A stretch of DNA of 64,000 nt from Prevotellaceae bacterium (lineage in GTDB: Bacteria > Bacteroidota > Bacteroidia > Bacteroidales > Bacteroidaceae), in assembly GCA_029218445.1 (NCBI GenBank), contig JAQXRI010000148.1:1-64000 (forward strand). The letters are read 5' to 3'. A model generated the notes under the pieces. The model ran no database searches. It saw nothing but the letters and a program-made list of their open reading frames with translations, and was not told the DNA's origin. Numbering within the stretch: position 1 is the first letter of the stretch; every line of letters begins with the position of its first letter. Positions 43,782 to 53,200 of this stretch are shown here, piece after piece. The translations under genes and the position numbers were made by a program.

Positions 43782-44891
43782 ATGGACATTATTGAAAGAA
43801 ACTTCATGAAACTATTGCGAAGCGGTACATTTGGCGACAATACTGCCTTGGAACCCATGTCGCACTGGAAATGGCGTCGTCTTTACCAAATGTCGCTTAT
43901 GCATGGAGTGTCGGCACTTGTGTTCGACGGCATTTCATCACGCAGAGAAGATGTCAAACTAAACCTTCCCAACGATTTGGCTGAACAATGGCACAAAAAC
44001 ATTGGCGAGGTGGAAGAGGACAATCGAAAAATGAACGAAAAGACTGCCGAGCTACTGCATATTTACAGCAAGGAACAGTTGAGGCCAATACTATTGAAAG
44101 GACAAAGCATAGCAACCCTTTATTCCAATCCGGGACATCGCACTGGCGGCGACTGCGACATATACTTTCCTTTTGAGGCACAGGGAAAGAAAGCCGATGA
44201 ATGGGCAAGAAAAAACGGAAAGGCCATAGACAAGAGCGACCGTTACACGCTGCCATACACTTGGAATGGAATAACCGTTGAAAACCACCATCGCGTGCAA
44301 ACCCTCTCAAACGCAATGCTTAACCGCAGGCTGCAAAATATCATCGACTCGGAAATACGCTGTTGCGACTCGACCTATGTCACCATAAACGGAACGAGAA
44401 TAGAAACACTGCCACCGACACTGAACCTTCTAATTGCCATTATACGAATTGCACGTTACATAATAAACGACGGAGTAAAGCTGAAACAGCTTATCGACCT
44501 TGGCATGATGCTGCGTACAATAGGAGCGAAAGTGGACTTCGTGAAGTTACAACAATGGATAGAACGACTCAGAATGAGGCGTATGGCAACTCTCGAAGCG
44601 TCACTGCTCATCAACCTGCTTGACTTCAACGAAGACGAACTTCCATTCTACACACCTACACTTGCCACCAACATAACCAACACGGCAGAAGAACTGCTGC
44701 AGTTTGACAGCAGCCATACTGACGAATGGTATTTCACACAAGGCAAAAACATCTTTGTCAAGTCAAACAATTCCAAGGCCATGATGTGGCAAGTAAGCCA
44801 CACTGCCAAATATTTCAGATACTATCCTTCAGAAATGACCACCAACTTCATCAAGAACTTCGCCCATTCTCTTTCACACATTGAAGAATAA
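43782..44891 (+). CDS. Uncharacterised nucleotidyltransferase-fold protein (NTP_transf_5 type)
   Basis: 369 residues. The core PILLKGQSIATLYSNPGHR followed by GGDCDIYF gives the GxS-x(n)-DxD signature of the minimal nucleotidyltransferase fold, with a metal-binding Asp pair. The remainder is helical. The family often accompanies surface polysaccharide or peptide-modification genes; function unknown. ATG 43782 is chosen because earlier in-frame starts fall inside the antiporter gene. It lies 22 bases after that gene. Confidence 0.8.
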   Translation: MDIIERNFMKLLRSGTFGDNTALEPMSHWKWRRLYQMSLMHGVSALVFDGISSRREDVKLNLPNDLAEQWHKNIGEVEEDNRKMNEKTAELLHIYSKEQLRPILLKGQSIATLYSNPGHRTGGDCDIYFPFEAQGKKADEWARKNGKAIDKSDRYTLPYTWNGITVENHHRVQTLSNAMLNRRLQNIIDSEIRCCDSTYVTINGTRIETLPPTLNLLIAIIRIARYIINDGVKLKQLIDLGMMLRTIGAKVDFVKLQQWIERLRMRRMATLEASLLINLLDFNEDELPFYTPTLATNITNTAEELLQFDSSHTDEWYFTQGKNIFVKSNNSKAMMWQVSHTAKYFRYYPSEMTTNFIKNFAHSLSHIEE

Positions 44892-44920
44892 GCAATAAAA
44901 CAAAAAAGGGGGGAAAAAAG

Positions 44921-44947
44921 AAAAGGAGTGGAAAACCCACTCCTTTT
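44921..44947 (-). terminator. Terminator of the tRNA-Asp pair
   Basis: AAAAGGAGTGG at 44921-44931 pairs perfectly (11 bp) with CCACTCCTTTT at 44937-44947 over a five-base loop; the minus-strand transcript continues into a T-rich tail. It lies directly at the tRNA 3' end and 29 bases beyond the convergent nucleotidyltransferase gene. Confidence 0.88.
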
Positions 44948-44948
44948 G

Positions 44949-45022
44949 CGGTGCGTACGGGACTCGAACCCGTGACCCCATGCGTGACAGGCATGTATTC
45001 TAACCAACTGAACTAACGCACC
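44949..45022 (-). tRNA. tRNA-Asp(GTC), copy 2
   Basis: 74 bases. Acceptor GGTGCGT pairs with ACGCACC, discriminator G; the anticodon stem CATGC and GCATG encloses CTGTCAC with anticodon GTC; the T arm holds GGGTTCGAGTCCC. CCA is not encoded in full. Identical to the copy at 45054-45127. Confidence 0.97.
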
Positions 45023-45053
45023 TTGTTGGTTTTGCTCGTAAGGAAAATATCTG

Positions 45054-45127
45054 CGGTGCGTACGGGACTCGAACCCGTGACCCCATGCGTGACAGGCATG
45101 TATTCTAACCAACTGAACTAACGCACC
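45054..45127 (-). tRNA. tRNA-Asp(GTC), copy 1
   Basis: 74 bases, same cloverleaf and anticodon GTC as its tandem neighbour, promoter-proximal. The spacer is 31 bases, and the 11 bases just upstream of each copy are the same (ttgttggtttt on the plus strand), so the pair arose by tandem duplication with a 105-base period. Confidence 0.97.
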
Positions 45128-45153
45128 TTGTTGGTTTTCCTTATTTGCGGGTG

Positions 45154-45184
45154 CAAAGGTACGCATTATTTTTGAATCCACCAA
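45154..45184 (-). promoter_or_regulatory. Promoter of the tRNA-Asp pair
   Basis: On the minus strand TACCTTTG (45154-45161) follows a TTG (45182-45184) at 20-base spacing, about 20 bases before the first tRNA. Confidence 0.78.
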
Positions 45185-45200
45185 ATATTTTAGCAAGAAA

Positions 45201-45704
45201 TTACAAAAAAAAGTGCAAAAACACCGCATTTGAGTATTTTTGGCCGTCAAAAAGCCATTCTTCGAGTATTTTTTCACCTTTAAAGCCCAATGAACGGAAT
45301 AATTCCAAAGCTATTTTATTATCGGCAGAAATGACAACATACACCTGATGCAGATGTATCACTCTGCGTGCATAGTCAAGCATTTTGCATACCATAGCCC
45401 GTGCATAGCCCTTATTCCTGAAACAATCGCGTATTACTATTCCCATCTCTGCCCTATTGTGCCTTGGCTCAAAATCGCTCAAGTCGGCAATGCCGACAAC
45501 CTCATTGTCGCTATTAGTCGCCATAAGACGCATTTGACGGTCGGCATATATGTCACACGTGGAATTTGCTACATAGTCATGCAGCAGATACCGTGAAAAC
45601 GGAGAATTACTGTATCCTACCGTCCACAAGTCGATGTTGTTTTCTATTTCATAAAGCGTATCGAGGTCTTCCGGCTCAATTGCACGCAATTCAATTTTTT
45701 CCAT
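45201..45704 (-). CDS. GNAT-family N-acetyltransferase
   Basis: 167 residues. The N-terminal IELRAIEPEDLDTLYEIEN is typical of acetyltransferase_3 enzymes such as SpeG/RimJ relatives, and the acetyl-CoA pyrophosphate loop is RNKGYARAMV (R-x-x-G-x-A). ELFRSLGFKGEK is the last conserved block. It transfers an acetyl group to an amine; substrate unknown. ATG 45704 is chosen since a promoter covers 45774-45805, inside the longer frame. Confidence 0.88.
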   Translation of the reverse strand: MEKIELRAIEPEDLDTLYEIENNIDLWTVGYSNSPFSRYLLHDYVANSTCDIYADRQMRLMATNSDNEVVGIADLSDFEPRHNRAEMGIVIRDCFRNKGYARAMVCKMLDYARRVIHLHQVYVVISADNKIALELFRSLGFKGEKILEEWLFDGQKYSNAVFLHFFL

Positions 45705-45773
45705 ATTATATATAAATAAGGTGTGAAGAGTAAGACAGCCACAACGACCGCCTTCCCCAATAGTTGTCGTCGG

Positions 45774-45805
45774 CAAAGTTACGTTTTTTTTTCATACTAC
45801 AGCAA
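45774..45805 (-). promoter_or_regulatory. Promoter of the GNAT gene
   Basis: On the minus strand TAACTTTG (45774-45781) with TTG (45803-45805) at 21-base spacing. It places transcription start near 45769 and a leader of about 65 bases before ATG 45704. Confidence 0.7.
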
Positions 45806-45908
45806 AACAAAGCCATCTGTTAGGTTAATTATTGTTATTGGCACATATACTTTCTTCAATTCCAATCTTTTTTATTAATTTTGCAGGATAAAACTTATCA
45901 CATTTAAT

Positions 45909-46736
45909 ATGACAACATCCAAGGCAAAAAGAATAATATTTACTTTTCTGTTCACATTCTGTTGCGCCATGAGCACAACGGCGCAAATTGATTTTCTTCA
46001 GGCCAACAGGAATGTTATACCTGGAGGATATGACTTCTGGGTATATACCCCGGAAGAATACTATTACACACAAGAACATACTCCTTGCATCATCTTTCTT
46101 CATGGTGCATCGTTGTGCAGCCGTAACCTTAACAGGTCAAGACGCTACGGCCCACTTGACGCCATAGTACGTGGCCGACAGATACCGGCTCTTGTAATAG
46201 TGCCGCAAAATCCAGGTGGTGCATGGAATCCCGAAAAGATCAACGATGTGCTTGAATGGACAAAAAAGAACTATGCCATGGACTCGACAAGGGTGTATGT
46301 AATAGGCATGAGCCTTGGAGGTTATGGCACATTGGACTTTGCAGGCACATACCCAAAGAAGGTGGCAGCGGCAATGGCTCTTTGTGGAGGTTGCTCGCTA
46401 ACCGACCAAACAGGACTTGGCGAGCTTCCACTTTGGATTATACATGGTACTGGCGACAGGGCTGTATCAGTAAGAAAATCACAAACTGTAGTCGAGGGAT
46501 TGAAGGCAAAAGGACTTGACAAACGACTAAGGTTTGACTGGTGGAAAGGCGCATCGCACGGCGCTTTGGCGCGTGTATTATACATGGCCAAAACCTACGA
46601 TTGGCTTTTCTCACATACTACAAAAGACCCTGAACGAAACGTCAATAAGGTGATAGACATCAAAATGAGCGACTTGAAGAATGCCTATGAAGACATGATT
46701 CGCGACTATCCCGATCCTGAAGTCATTGACGATTGA
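45909..46736 (+). CDS. Exported alpha/beta hydrolase (esterase-like)
   Basis: 275 residues. A signal peptide (RIIFTFLFTFCCAMSTTAQ) predicts export. The hydrolase core shows IIFLHGASLCSRNLN (oxyanion side), the nucleophile Ser in VYVIGMSLGGYGTLDF, Asp in HGTGDRAVS and His in WKGASHGAL. It resembles PHB-depolymerase or feruloyl-esterase-type enzymes; substrate unknown. A TAATTTTG -7-like element lies at 45876-45883. Its 3' end overlaps the convergent oxidoreductase gene by 14 bases. Confidence 0.87.
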   Translation: MTTSKAKRIIFTFLFTFCCAMSTTAQIDFLQANRNVIPGGYDFWVYTPEEYYYTQEHTPCIIFLHGASLCSRNLNRSRRYGPLDAIVRGRQIPALVIVPQNPGGAWNPEKINDVLEWTKKNYAMDSTRVYVIGMSLGGYGTLDFAGTYPKKVAAAMALCGGCSLTDQTGLGELPLWIIHGTGDRAVSVRKSQTVVEGLKAKGLDKRLRFDWWKGASHGALARVLYMAKTYDWLFSHTTKDPERNVNKVIDIKMSDLKNAYEDMIRDYPDPEVIDD

Positions 46737-48291
46737 CGTATTCGGCCGCCATTTCAGCACACCTCTCGCCATCTACACCAGCCGATACTATACCTCCTGC
46801 GTAGCCAGCACCTTCACCACAGGGGAACAGCCCTGATATGGAGACGTGCATAAGCCGTTCAGCATCACGAAGTATTCTAATAGGCGATGAAGTCCTTGTT
46901 TCAACAGCTATCACCACAGCTTCGTTTGTAAGGAAGCCATGGCTCTTGCGGCCAAACACCCTGAAGCCCTCACGCAACCGAGAGCTGACATTAGCCGGAA
47001 GCCAAAAGTGCAGAGGCGACGATATTAGGCCGGGAGCATAGGACGAACGCGGCAAGTCGTAGCTGAGCTTGCCATTTACAAAATCAACCATACGCTGAGC
47101 GGGAGCCGTTTGCTTCATGTTGCCTTGTTGCCAGCATTCACGCTCCACTTGCTTCTGCCATTCCATAATTTTCAAAGGGCTGTCACCTTCAATGTCTTCC
47201 GGCCGTATCTCAACCACCATTCCGCTATTCGACCACTGTCCACCTCTATTGCTTGGACTCATACCATTGACCACAATTTGCTGCGATGCTGTAGCTGCTG
47301 GAATGACAAACCCTCCCGGACACATGCAAAACGAATAAACCCCTCGTCCCTCAACTTGAGTTACGAACGAATATTCTGCGGCCGGCAAATACTTGCCCCG
47401 TCCGTTGGCATTATGATACTGTATTTGGTCTATTAGCAGCGACGGATGCTCAAGGCGCGCCCCTACAGCTATACCCTTGGCCTCAATCTCAATATTGGCA
47501 TTATGAAGTCCTTCATAAACATCACGTGCAGAATGTCCTGTAGCGAGAATGACAGGACCCCTGAACACCTTTTCGTCACCCGATGTCAAATCAACGGCCT
47601 CAATCCCGACAACTTCGTTTGAATCGATTATCAGACTGGTCATTTTTGTTTCATGATGCACCTCACCACCAGCCTTCAATATGGTATTGCGCATATTTTC
47701 AATTACACGCGGCAGTTTGTCAGTACCTATATGAGGATGAGCATCACATAGAATGTTGGCAGAAGCCCCATGCTGACAAAACACATTAAGAATTTTATCA
47801 ACATTTCCTCGCTTTTTGCTGCGTGTGTACAGCTTACCGTCAGAATACGCTCCTGCCCCACCCTCTCCAAAGCAGTAATTGCTTTCTCCATCAACCTTTT
47901 GCGTCTTGGTAATTTGGGCCAAGTCAAGCTTTCGCTGCCTTACATCCTTTCCACGCTCTACTACAATCGGACGCACACCAAGCTCCACAAGCCTCAACGC
48001 CGCAAACAGTCCTGCGGGACCTTCTCCAACAACAACAACACTGCGTGCAGCCGACACGTCGCCATATTCAACGCGCCTTATTCCGTCGTCGGAAGGATAC
48101 TCATTGACAAACACCTTAAGCAAGAGGTTGACAAAAATCTGCCTATGCCTTGCGTCAATGCTTCTCTTTACCACCCTGACTTCTTTAATTGTCCTAACGT
48201 CCAATCCCTTTTCACGAGCTACAAAATCCTTTATTAGCGAAGTGCTTGCAGCCACCTGCGGCAGCACCCTGACTTGAAATTCATGTATCAT
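46723..48291 (-). CDS. FAD-dependent oxidoreductase (uncharacterised dehydrogenase family)
   Basis: 522 residues. An N-terminal 90-residue domain (IHEFQVRVLPQVAAS, VRVVKRSIDARHRQIFVNL) precedes the FAD-binding Rossmann motif VVVVGEGPAGLFAALRLVE. CPGGFVIPAAT and GEGAGYAGGIVSAGVDG mark the C-terminal FAD contacts. The family corresponds to COG2509-like predicted dehydrogenases; substrate unknown. ATG 48291 is chosen because upstream frame codes for poor sequence and the promoter at 48299-48330 lies just ahead, implying a nearly leaderless mRNA. Confidence 0.88.
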   Translation of the reverse strand: MIHEFQVRVLPQVAASTSLIKDFVAREKGLDVRTIKEVRVVKRSIDARHRQIFVNLLLKVFVNEYPSDDGIRRVEYGDVSAARSVVVVGEGPAGLFAALRLVELGVRPIVVERGKDVRQRKLDLAQITKTQKVDGESNYCFGEGGAGAYSDGKLYTRSKKRGNVDKILNVFCQHGASANILCDAHPHIGTDKLPRVIENMRNTILKAGGEVHHETKMTSLIIDSNEVVGIEAVDLTSGDEKVFRGPVILATGHSARDVYEGLHNANIEIEAKGIAVGARLEHPSLLIDQIQYHNANGRGKYLPAAEYSFVTQVEGRGVYSFCMCPGGFVIPAATASQQIVVNGMSPSNRGGQWSNSGMVVEIRPEDIEGDSPLKIMEWQKQVERECWQQGNMKQTAPAQRMVDFVNGKLSYDLPRSSYAPGLISSPLHFWLPANVSSRLREGFRVFGRKSHGFLTNEAVVIAVETRTSSPIRILRDAERLMHVSISGLFPCGEGAGYAGGIVSAGVDGERCAEMAAEYVNRQ

Positions 48292-48298
48292 AATGGTG

Positions 48299-48330
48299 CA
48301 AAGGTAGTGATAGAAAATGGAAAAGTGCAA
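48299..48330 (-). promoter_or_regulatory. Promoter of the FAD oxidoreductase, directly at the start codon
   Basis: On the minus strand TACCTTTG (48299-48306) and TTG (48328-48330) are 21 bases apart. The -7 element ends seven bases before the ATG at 48291, so the 5' leader would be only a few bases. Confidence 0.68.
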
Positions 48331-48378
48331 AAATTTACAGTTAAAAGTATTAAAATACATGATTATTGGACAAAAACA

Positions 48379-48410
48379 TTTGGTTATGTCGGCAAAACGA
48401 CATATCTTTG
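48379..48410 (+). promoter_or_regulatory. Promoter of kdsA-kdsD
   Basis: TTTG at 48379-48382 and TATCTTTG at 48403-48410, 20 bases apart, form a full consensus promoter. Transcription would begin near 48415, supporting ATG 48442 over the frame start at 48274. Confidence 0.82.
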
Positions 48411-48441
48411 CATATTCATTAATCAAAACTCTTATATAAGA

Positions 48442-49203
48442 ATGGACATTCAACCCAAAATAATAGCCGGACCTTGTGTCATCGAGTCAGACGAACTGCT
48501 CGACACCGTAGCCAAAACATTAGTTGTAATAAATGCCAAGTTTGGCATCGACATAATTTTCAAGGCTTCATTCGACAAAGCCAACCGTACCTCCATCAAT
48601 TCTTTCCGTGGCCCTGGCATTGACAAAGGGCTGCAGATGTTGTCAGACATCAAAAGCCGTTACGGCCTGAAGATTCTGACCGACATACATGAAAGTTGGC
48701 AGGCTTCACCAGTAGGCCAGGTCGTTGACGTCATCCAGATACCTGCATTCCTTTGCCGTCAGACCGACCTCCTTGTGTCAGCCTCAAAAACAGGCTGCAC
48801 AGTAAACATCAAGAAAGCCCAATTCTTGAGTGGCATCGACATGAAATACCCCGTAGAGAAAGCACGCGAAAGTGGCGCCAAAGAAGTATGGCTTACCGAG
48901 CGTGGCAACATTTACGGCTACAACAACCTTGTTGTTGATTTCCGCAACATACCCGACATGCTGCAAATTACAGATACGGTCATTATGGACTGTACCCACA
49001 GCGTCCAGCGTCCTGGAGGTGCAGGCGGCAAGACAGGTGGCGACAGGTGCTACGTGCCAATGATGGCTCTTGCCGCCAAGGCCTTCGGAGCAAACGGGTG
49101 GTTTTTTGAAGTTCATCCTGACCCGGACAAGGGGCTCAGCGACGCAGCCAACATGCTTGAGTTAGACAAGCTCGAAAGCCTTGTTGAGCAACTGATACGT
49201 TAA
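48442..49203 (+). CDS. kdsA: 3-deoxy-8-phosphooctulonate (KDO-8-phosphate) synthase
   Basis: 253 residues, DAHP synthase-like barrel. KIIAGPCVIES at the N-terminus, FKASFDKANRTS (phosphoenolpyruvate and phosphate contacts), QIPAFLCRQTDLL and MDCTHSVQRPGG are all conserved. It condenses arabinose-5-phosphate with phosphoenolpyruvate in KDO synthesis for lipid A. The next gene makes the arabinose-5-phosphate. Confidence 0.95.
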   Translation: MDIQPKIIAGPCVIESDELLDTVAKTLVVINAKFGIDIIFKASFDKANRTSINSFRGPGIDKGLQMLSDIKSRYGLKILTDIHESWQASPVGQVVDVIQIPAFLCRQTDLLVSASKTGCTVNIKKAQFLSGIDMKYPVEKARESGAKEVWLTERGNIYGYNNLVVDFRNIPDMLQITDTVIMDCTHSVQRPGGAGGKTGGDRCYVPMMALAAKAFGANGWFFEVHPDPDKGLSDAANMLELDKLESLVEQLIR

Positions 49204-49256
49204 TGCCGAGGTTAGCCTTGGGCAAATCGAAACACAATCTCAATGAAAATTAAGCA

Positions 49257-50204
49257 ATGAAAATAAGAGAATACGCCATACAATGTATAAAAGATGAGGC
49301 CAAAGCACTTTTAGACCTCATTCCAAAACTTGACGACAACTTCGACGATGCGGTAGAACTCATATACCGCTGCCACGGCAAAGTGATTGTCACTGGAGTA
49401 GGCAAAAGTGGACACATTGGCGCAAAGATAGCAGCAACGCTTTCCAGCACCGGCACCCCCTCATTTTTCATCAACCCGCTTGACGTGTTCCATGGCGACC
49501 TTGGCGTTATGACAAAGGACGACGTAGTGCTGGCCATATCAAATTCGGGGCAGACTGACGAACTACTGCGTTTCATACCTATGGTACTACACATGGAGAT
49601 ACCCATAATCGGCATGAGCGGAAACACGAAGTCGCTGTTGGCAAAATACTCGACTTATCACATCAATGTCAGCGTTGAGAAGGAAGCCTGCCCATTAAAT
49701 CTTGCACCCACAAGCAGCACAACGGCAACACTTGCCATGGGCGACGCCCTTGCCGTGGCTCTAATGGAAAAGCGCAACTTCCGCCCGCAGGACTTTGCCC
49801 AATTCCACCCAGGTGGAGAGCTCGGCAAACGACTGCTTACTTCAGCACAGGATGTAATGCGCACCGAACAACTGCCTGTGCTTAATCCTGACATGCACCT
49901 TGGCGAAGCCATCATATTGGTAAGCAAAGGAAAGTTGGGACTTGGCATAGCAATGAACGACGAGCGCATCGTAGGGTTGATAACCGACGGTGACATTCGT
50001 AGAGCAATGGAAAAGTGGCAAGCCAAATTCTTCGACAAGACCGTTGCAGACATAATGACCAACAATCCAAAGACAGTGACAAGGCAAACCAGAATATCAG
50101 AAATACAAAACATCATGAACAGATACAAAATCCACTCAGTGTTGGTGACCGACAAGGAGCGTCACCTGCTTGGAGTGGTTGACCACTATTCATGCATGAT
50201 TTAA
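49257..50204 (+). CDS. kdsD: Arabinose-5-phosphate isomerase (KpsF/GutQ family)
   Basis: 315 residues: SIS domain at 30-165 (VIVTGVGKSGHIGAKIAATL, LAISNSGQTDELL, GNTKSLLAKYS) and two CBS domains to the end (VMRTEQLPVL, IVGLITDGDIRRAM, LLGVVDH). It converts ribulose-5-phosphate to arabinose-5-phosphate, the substrate of kdsA 53 bases upstream. Complete length for the family. Confidence 0.94.
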   Translation: MKIREYAIQCIKDEAKALLDLIPKLDDNFDDAVELIYRCHGKVIVTGVGKSGHIGAKIAATLSSTGTPSFFINPLDVFHGDLGVMTKDDVVLAISNSGQTDELLRFIPMVLHMEIPIIGMSGNTKSLLAKYSTYHINVSVEKEACPLNLAPTSSTTATLAMGDALAVALMEKRNFRPQDFAQFHPGGELGKRLLTSAQDVMRTEQLPVLNPDMHLGEAIILVSKGKLGLGIAMNDERIVGLITDGDIRRAMEKWQAKFFDKTVADIMTNNPKTVTRQTRISEIQNIMNRYKIHSVLVTDKERHLLGVVDHYSCMI

Positions 50205-50221
50205 GCAAACAAGAGAGCTTT

Positions 50222-53200
50222 ATGGCAATTACAACAAAAACGTTGAGGAAGACTTTAGTCCTGCTGCTACTGGCCATCCCTCTCGCAGCAGCCGGCATTT
50301 TCACATTCAAGACGCTTAACGCAAGAGTAGGCCTGAACAGCAGCCAAATAAACTGCATACTCAAGGACTCGCGCGGCTTCGTATGGTTTGGCACACCTGC
50401 CGGACTATACCGTTACGACGGTTATACATTCAAGAACTTCCAGTGCAACTCACTTGATGGCTCTTCGTTGCCCGACAGCTACATTCTGGACATGCAGGAG
50501 TCGCTCGACGGAAACATTTGGATTAACACGGCATCAGGACTTTGCATCTACAATCCTCAAACCGAAAGTTTTGGCCGTGAACTAAAACAGAAATTTGCCC
50601 AAATGGGCATTAAAGAAATACCCCAAAAACTATATATCGACAGTCAAAAGAACGTTTGGGCATACATTCACGGTAGAGGCATAATGGGCTACAACACACA
50701 ACAGCAGCTTCTATACGAGTTTGGCTATACAGAAGACGCAAAAGGAATACCGCAAGGCGAAATAAGCTCTATAAGCGAATGCCGTGAAGGAGCACTTGTC
50801 GTGTACACCGACGGACGACTCGTTTGTCTGAACATAGCCAATCAGCAAACCACAGTATGGTCAAACGACGAAATAGCAAAACAAGGACTTCGCAAAAGCA
50901 GCACATTGAAGGCATTTGCCGACCAGATGGACAACATTTGGCTTTACGGCCAAGGCACACTAATGCTCTACGACAAGAAAGCCAACACATGGAACACTAC
51001 CATTGGCAATCCACTTGGACTGACAAGTATGAACATCGATAGAAGTGTTACGAGCATGGCAGGCGACCGAAAAGGCAACATCTGGATAGGAACCGACCGT
51101 TCAGGACTGATACGCATGAATGTCAACAACCACGAGATGGAAAGCGTATCTCCACGCAGTGCAAGCAACAACTCAGCCATAATCGATGACGTTTCAGGCA
51201 TATTGAGCGTTTATGTTGACGATTCCGACTTATTGTGGGTGGGTACGGAAAAGGCAGGTGTGGCCTATTACGGTAAGGACATATATAAATTCGACTCGGA
51301 ATTTTATGGTGACATAACGGCCATGGTTCAAGACAAAGACGGCAAAGTATGGTATGGAACCAGCAACAATGGACTCAAGGACTACAACGGGCCTCTGGCC
51401 AGCCAAAAAGTCAGTGCCTTGGCAACAACACCCGACGGCAGCCTGTGGGTGGGATCAAAGCAGAACGGACTGACAAGAATAACAAAAAGCGGCACCATTT
51501 TCTATTCTACAGCGAGAGACAGTGGCCGCACCGTCATTGACGACCACATAAACGCCCTCTGTTCTGATAAAACCGGCAGCCTTTGGATAGCCACTGCTGG
51601 CGGACTGCAGGTCTATAATCCAAGAATGAACACATTCTCAACCTATACCAAAGAGAATGGCAAATTGTCGTCAAACAACATCACGTCACTGTTTTATGGC
51701 CACAACAACAACCTGCTCGTTGGTACCAATGAGGGACTCATGATATTAAACCTTTCAACAACGGAAAAGACACTGTTGACGGGAAACTCGACAAACCTCA
51801 AAACATTCACTAACGACTATATTACACATGTAATGCAGGATTCACGAGGATTGATATGGGTTGGAACACGTGAGGGCGTCAACATATTGAACCTGTCGAA
51901 CGACAGTTTGAACTATATCACAAAAAGCGAAGGACTGTGCAACAATTGCATCTGCGGCATCACCGAAGACAAAAACCACAACATGTGGATAACAACAAGC
52001 AACGGCGTATGTCGAGTAGTGTTGCAGCGTATGGGCAAGGAGGGACAGTTCAACTATGGCCTATACAATTATGACATAAGCGACGGATTGCAGAGCAACG
52101 AATTCAATATGGGTTCGATACTCACAAAGAAAGACGGTAATGTACTATTAGGAGGCATATACGGCATCAACTGGATAAAACAACGAGGCAAAGAAAACAC
52201 CCGTAGTTTCCCGCATGTAATGCTGACCCAGCTGTTCATTGGTGAAGTGGAGATACAGACAGGCCATGAATACAATGGCACTGTACCATTGCCACAGGCA
52301 TTGAACGAAAGCAATTCACTGTCACTCTTGAACACGCAGAACACGTTTACCATAAAATTTGCAGGAGGCAATTACAATCAAAGCGAACGCCTGCAGTTTA
52401 CCTATTGGCTTGAAGGACGTGACGACGATTGGCGTAATGGCGACGCACTCACGCATGGGGTAACATTCCATAACCTGAAAAGCGGAAAATACATACTGCA
52501 TGTGAAGGCCATCAGCGAAGACGGCGACGTAAGCAAGCAGGAGCGTACATTAGAAATTACCATTGGCAGGCCATGGTGGAGTTCATGGTGGATGTTGCTT
52601 ACTTACGTAGTATTGTTGATTTTCACTATTTACATCGTACGAATTATTACACGACGTATTAACTATATCTGGCAGAAAAAGAAGGCCGTATTGGGCGAAC
52701 TGACACGACAACGCAACGAAGTGAAGACAGCGAGCGACGAACTGCGCCAGCCTATGGCACGAATGGCATCAATCATTGGCAACATTGCAGAAAAGGCCAA
52801 CAATGTCGAAATGAAGGAACAGGTCAACTCGCTCCATTCACAAATGCTGCAAATCATCACCCGAATATCTGAAATGCAGATGTATCTCGACAATCCAGAG
52901 TCAAAAGCCATTGCTGTTGCCAGCGACCGACTACAGCTGAACGACCATGGAGAAGTCAACTTGCTTGCCAATACGAGCGACGAGCTGACGGCAGAGATTG
53001 TAAGACCAAAGAAGACGGGACTTGTCACACAACAATACACCATCGTATTCGTTGACAAGAACAAGGAATTCCTCAACTTCATCAAAGACCGCCTTGGCGA
53101 CATTTACAACATTTACACCTACGACAACTCCATTCACGCCTACAACGACATTGAGGTACTTCATCCCAACATTGTCGTGGCAATGGAAGATATGCCAAAG

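Noticed and set aside
48274-48441. N-terminal extension of kdsA
   Set aside because: A complete promoter at 48379-48410 lies within it, and KdsA proteins begin close to the AGPCVIES motif.
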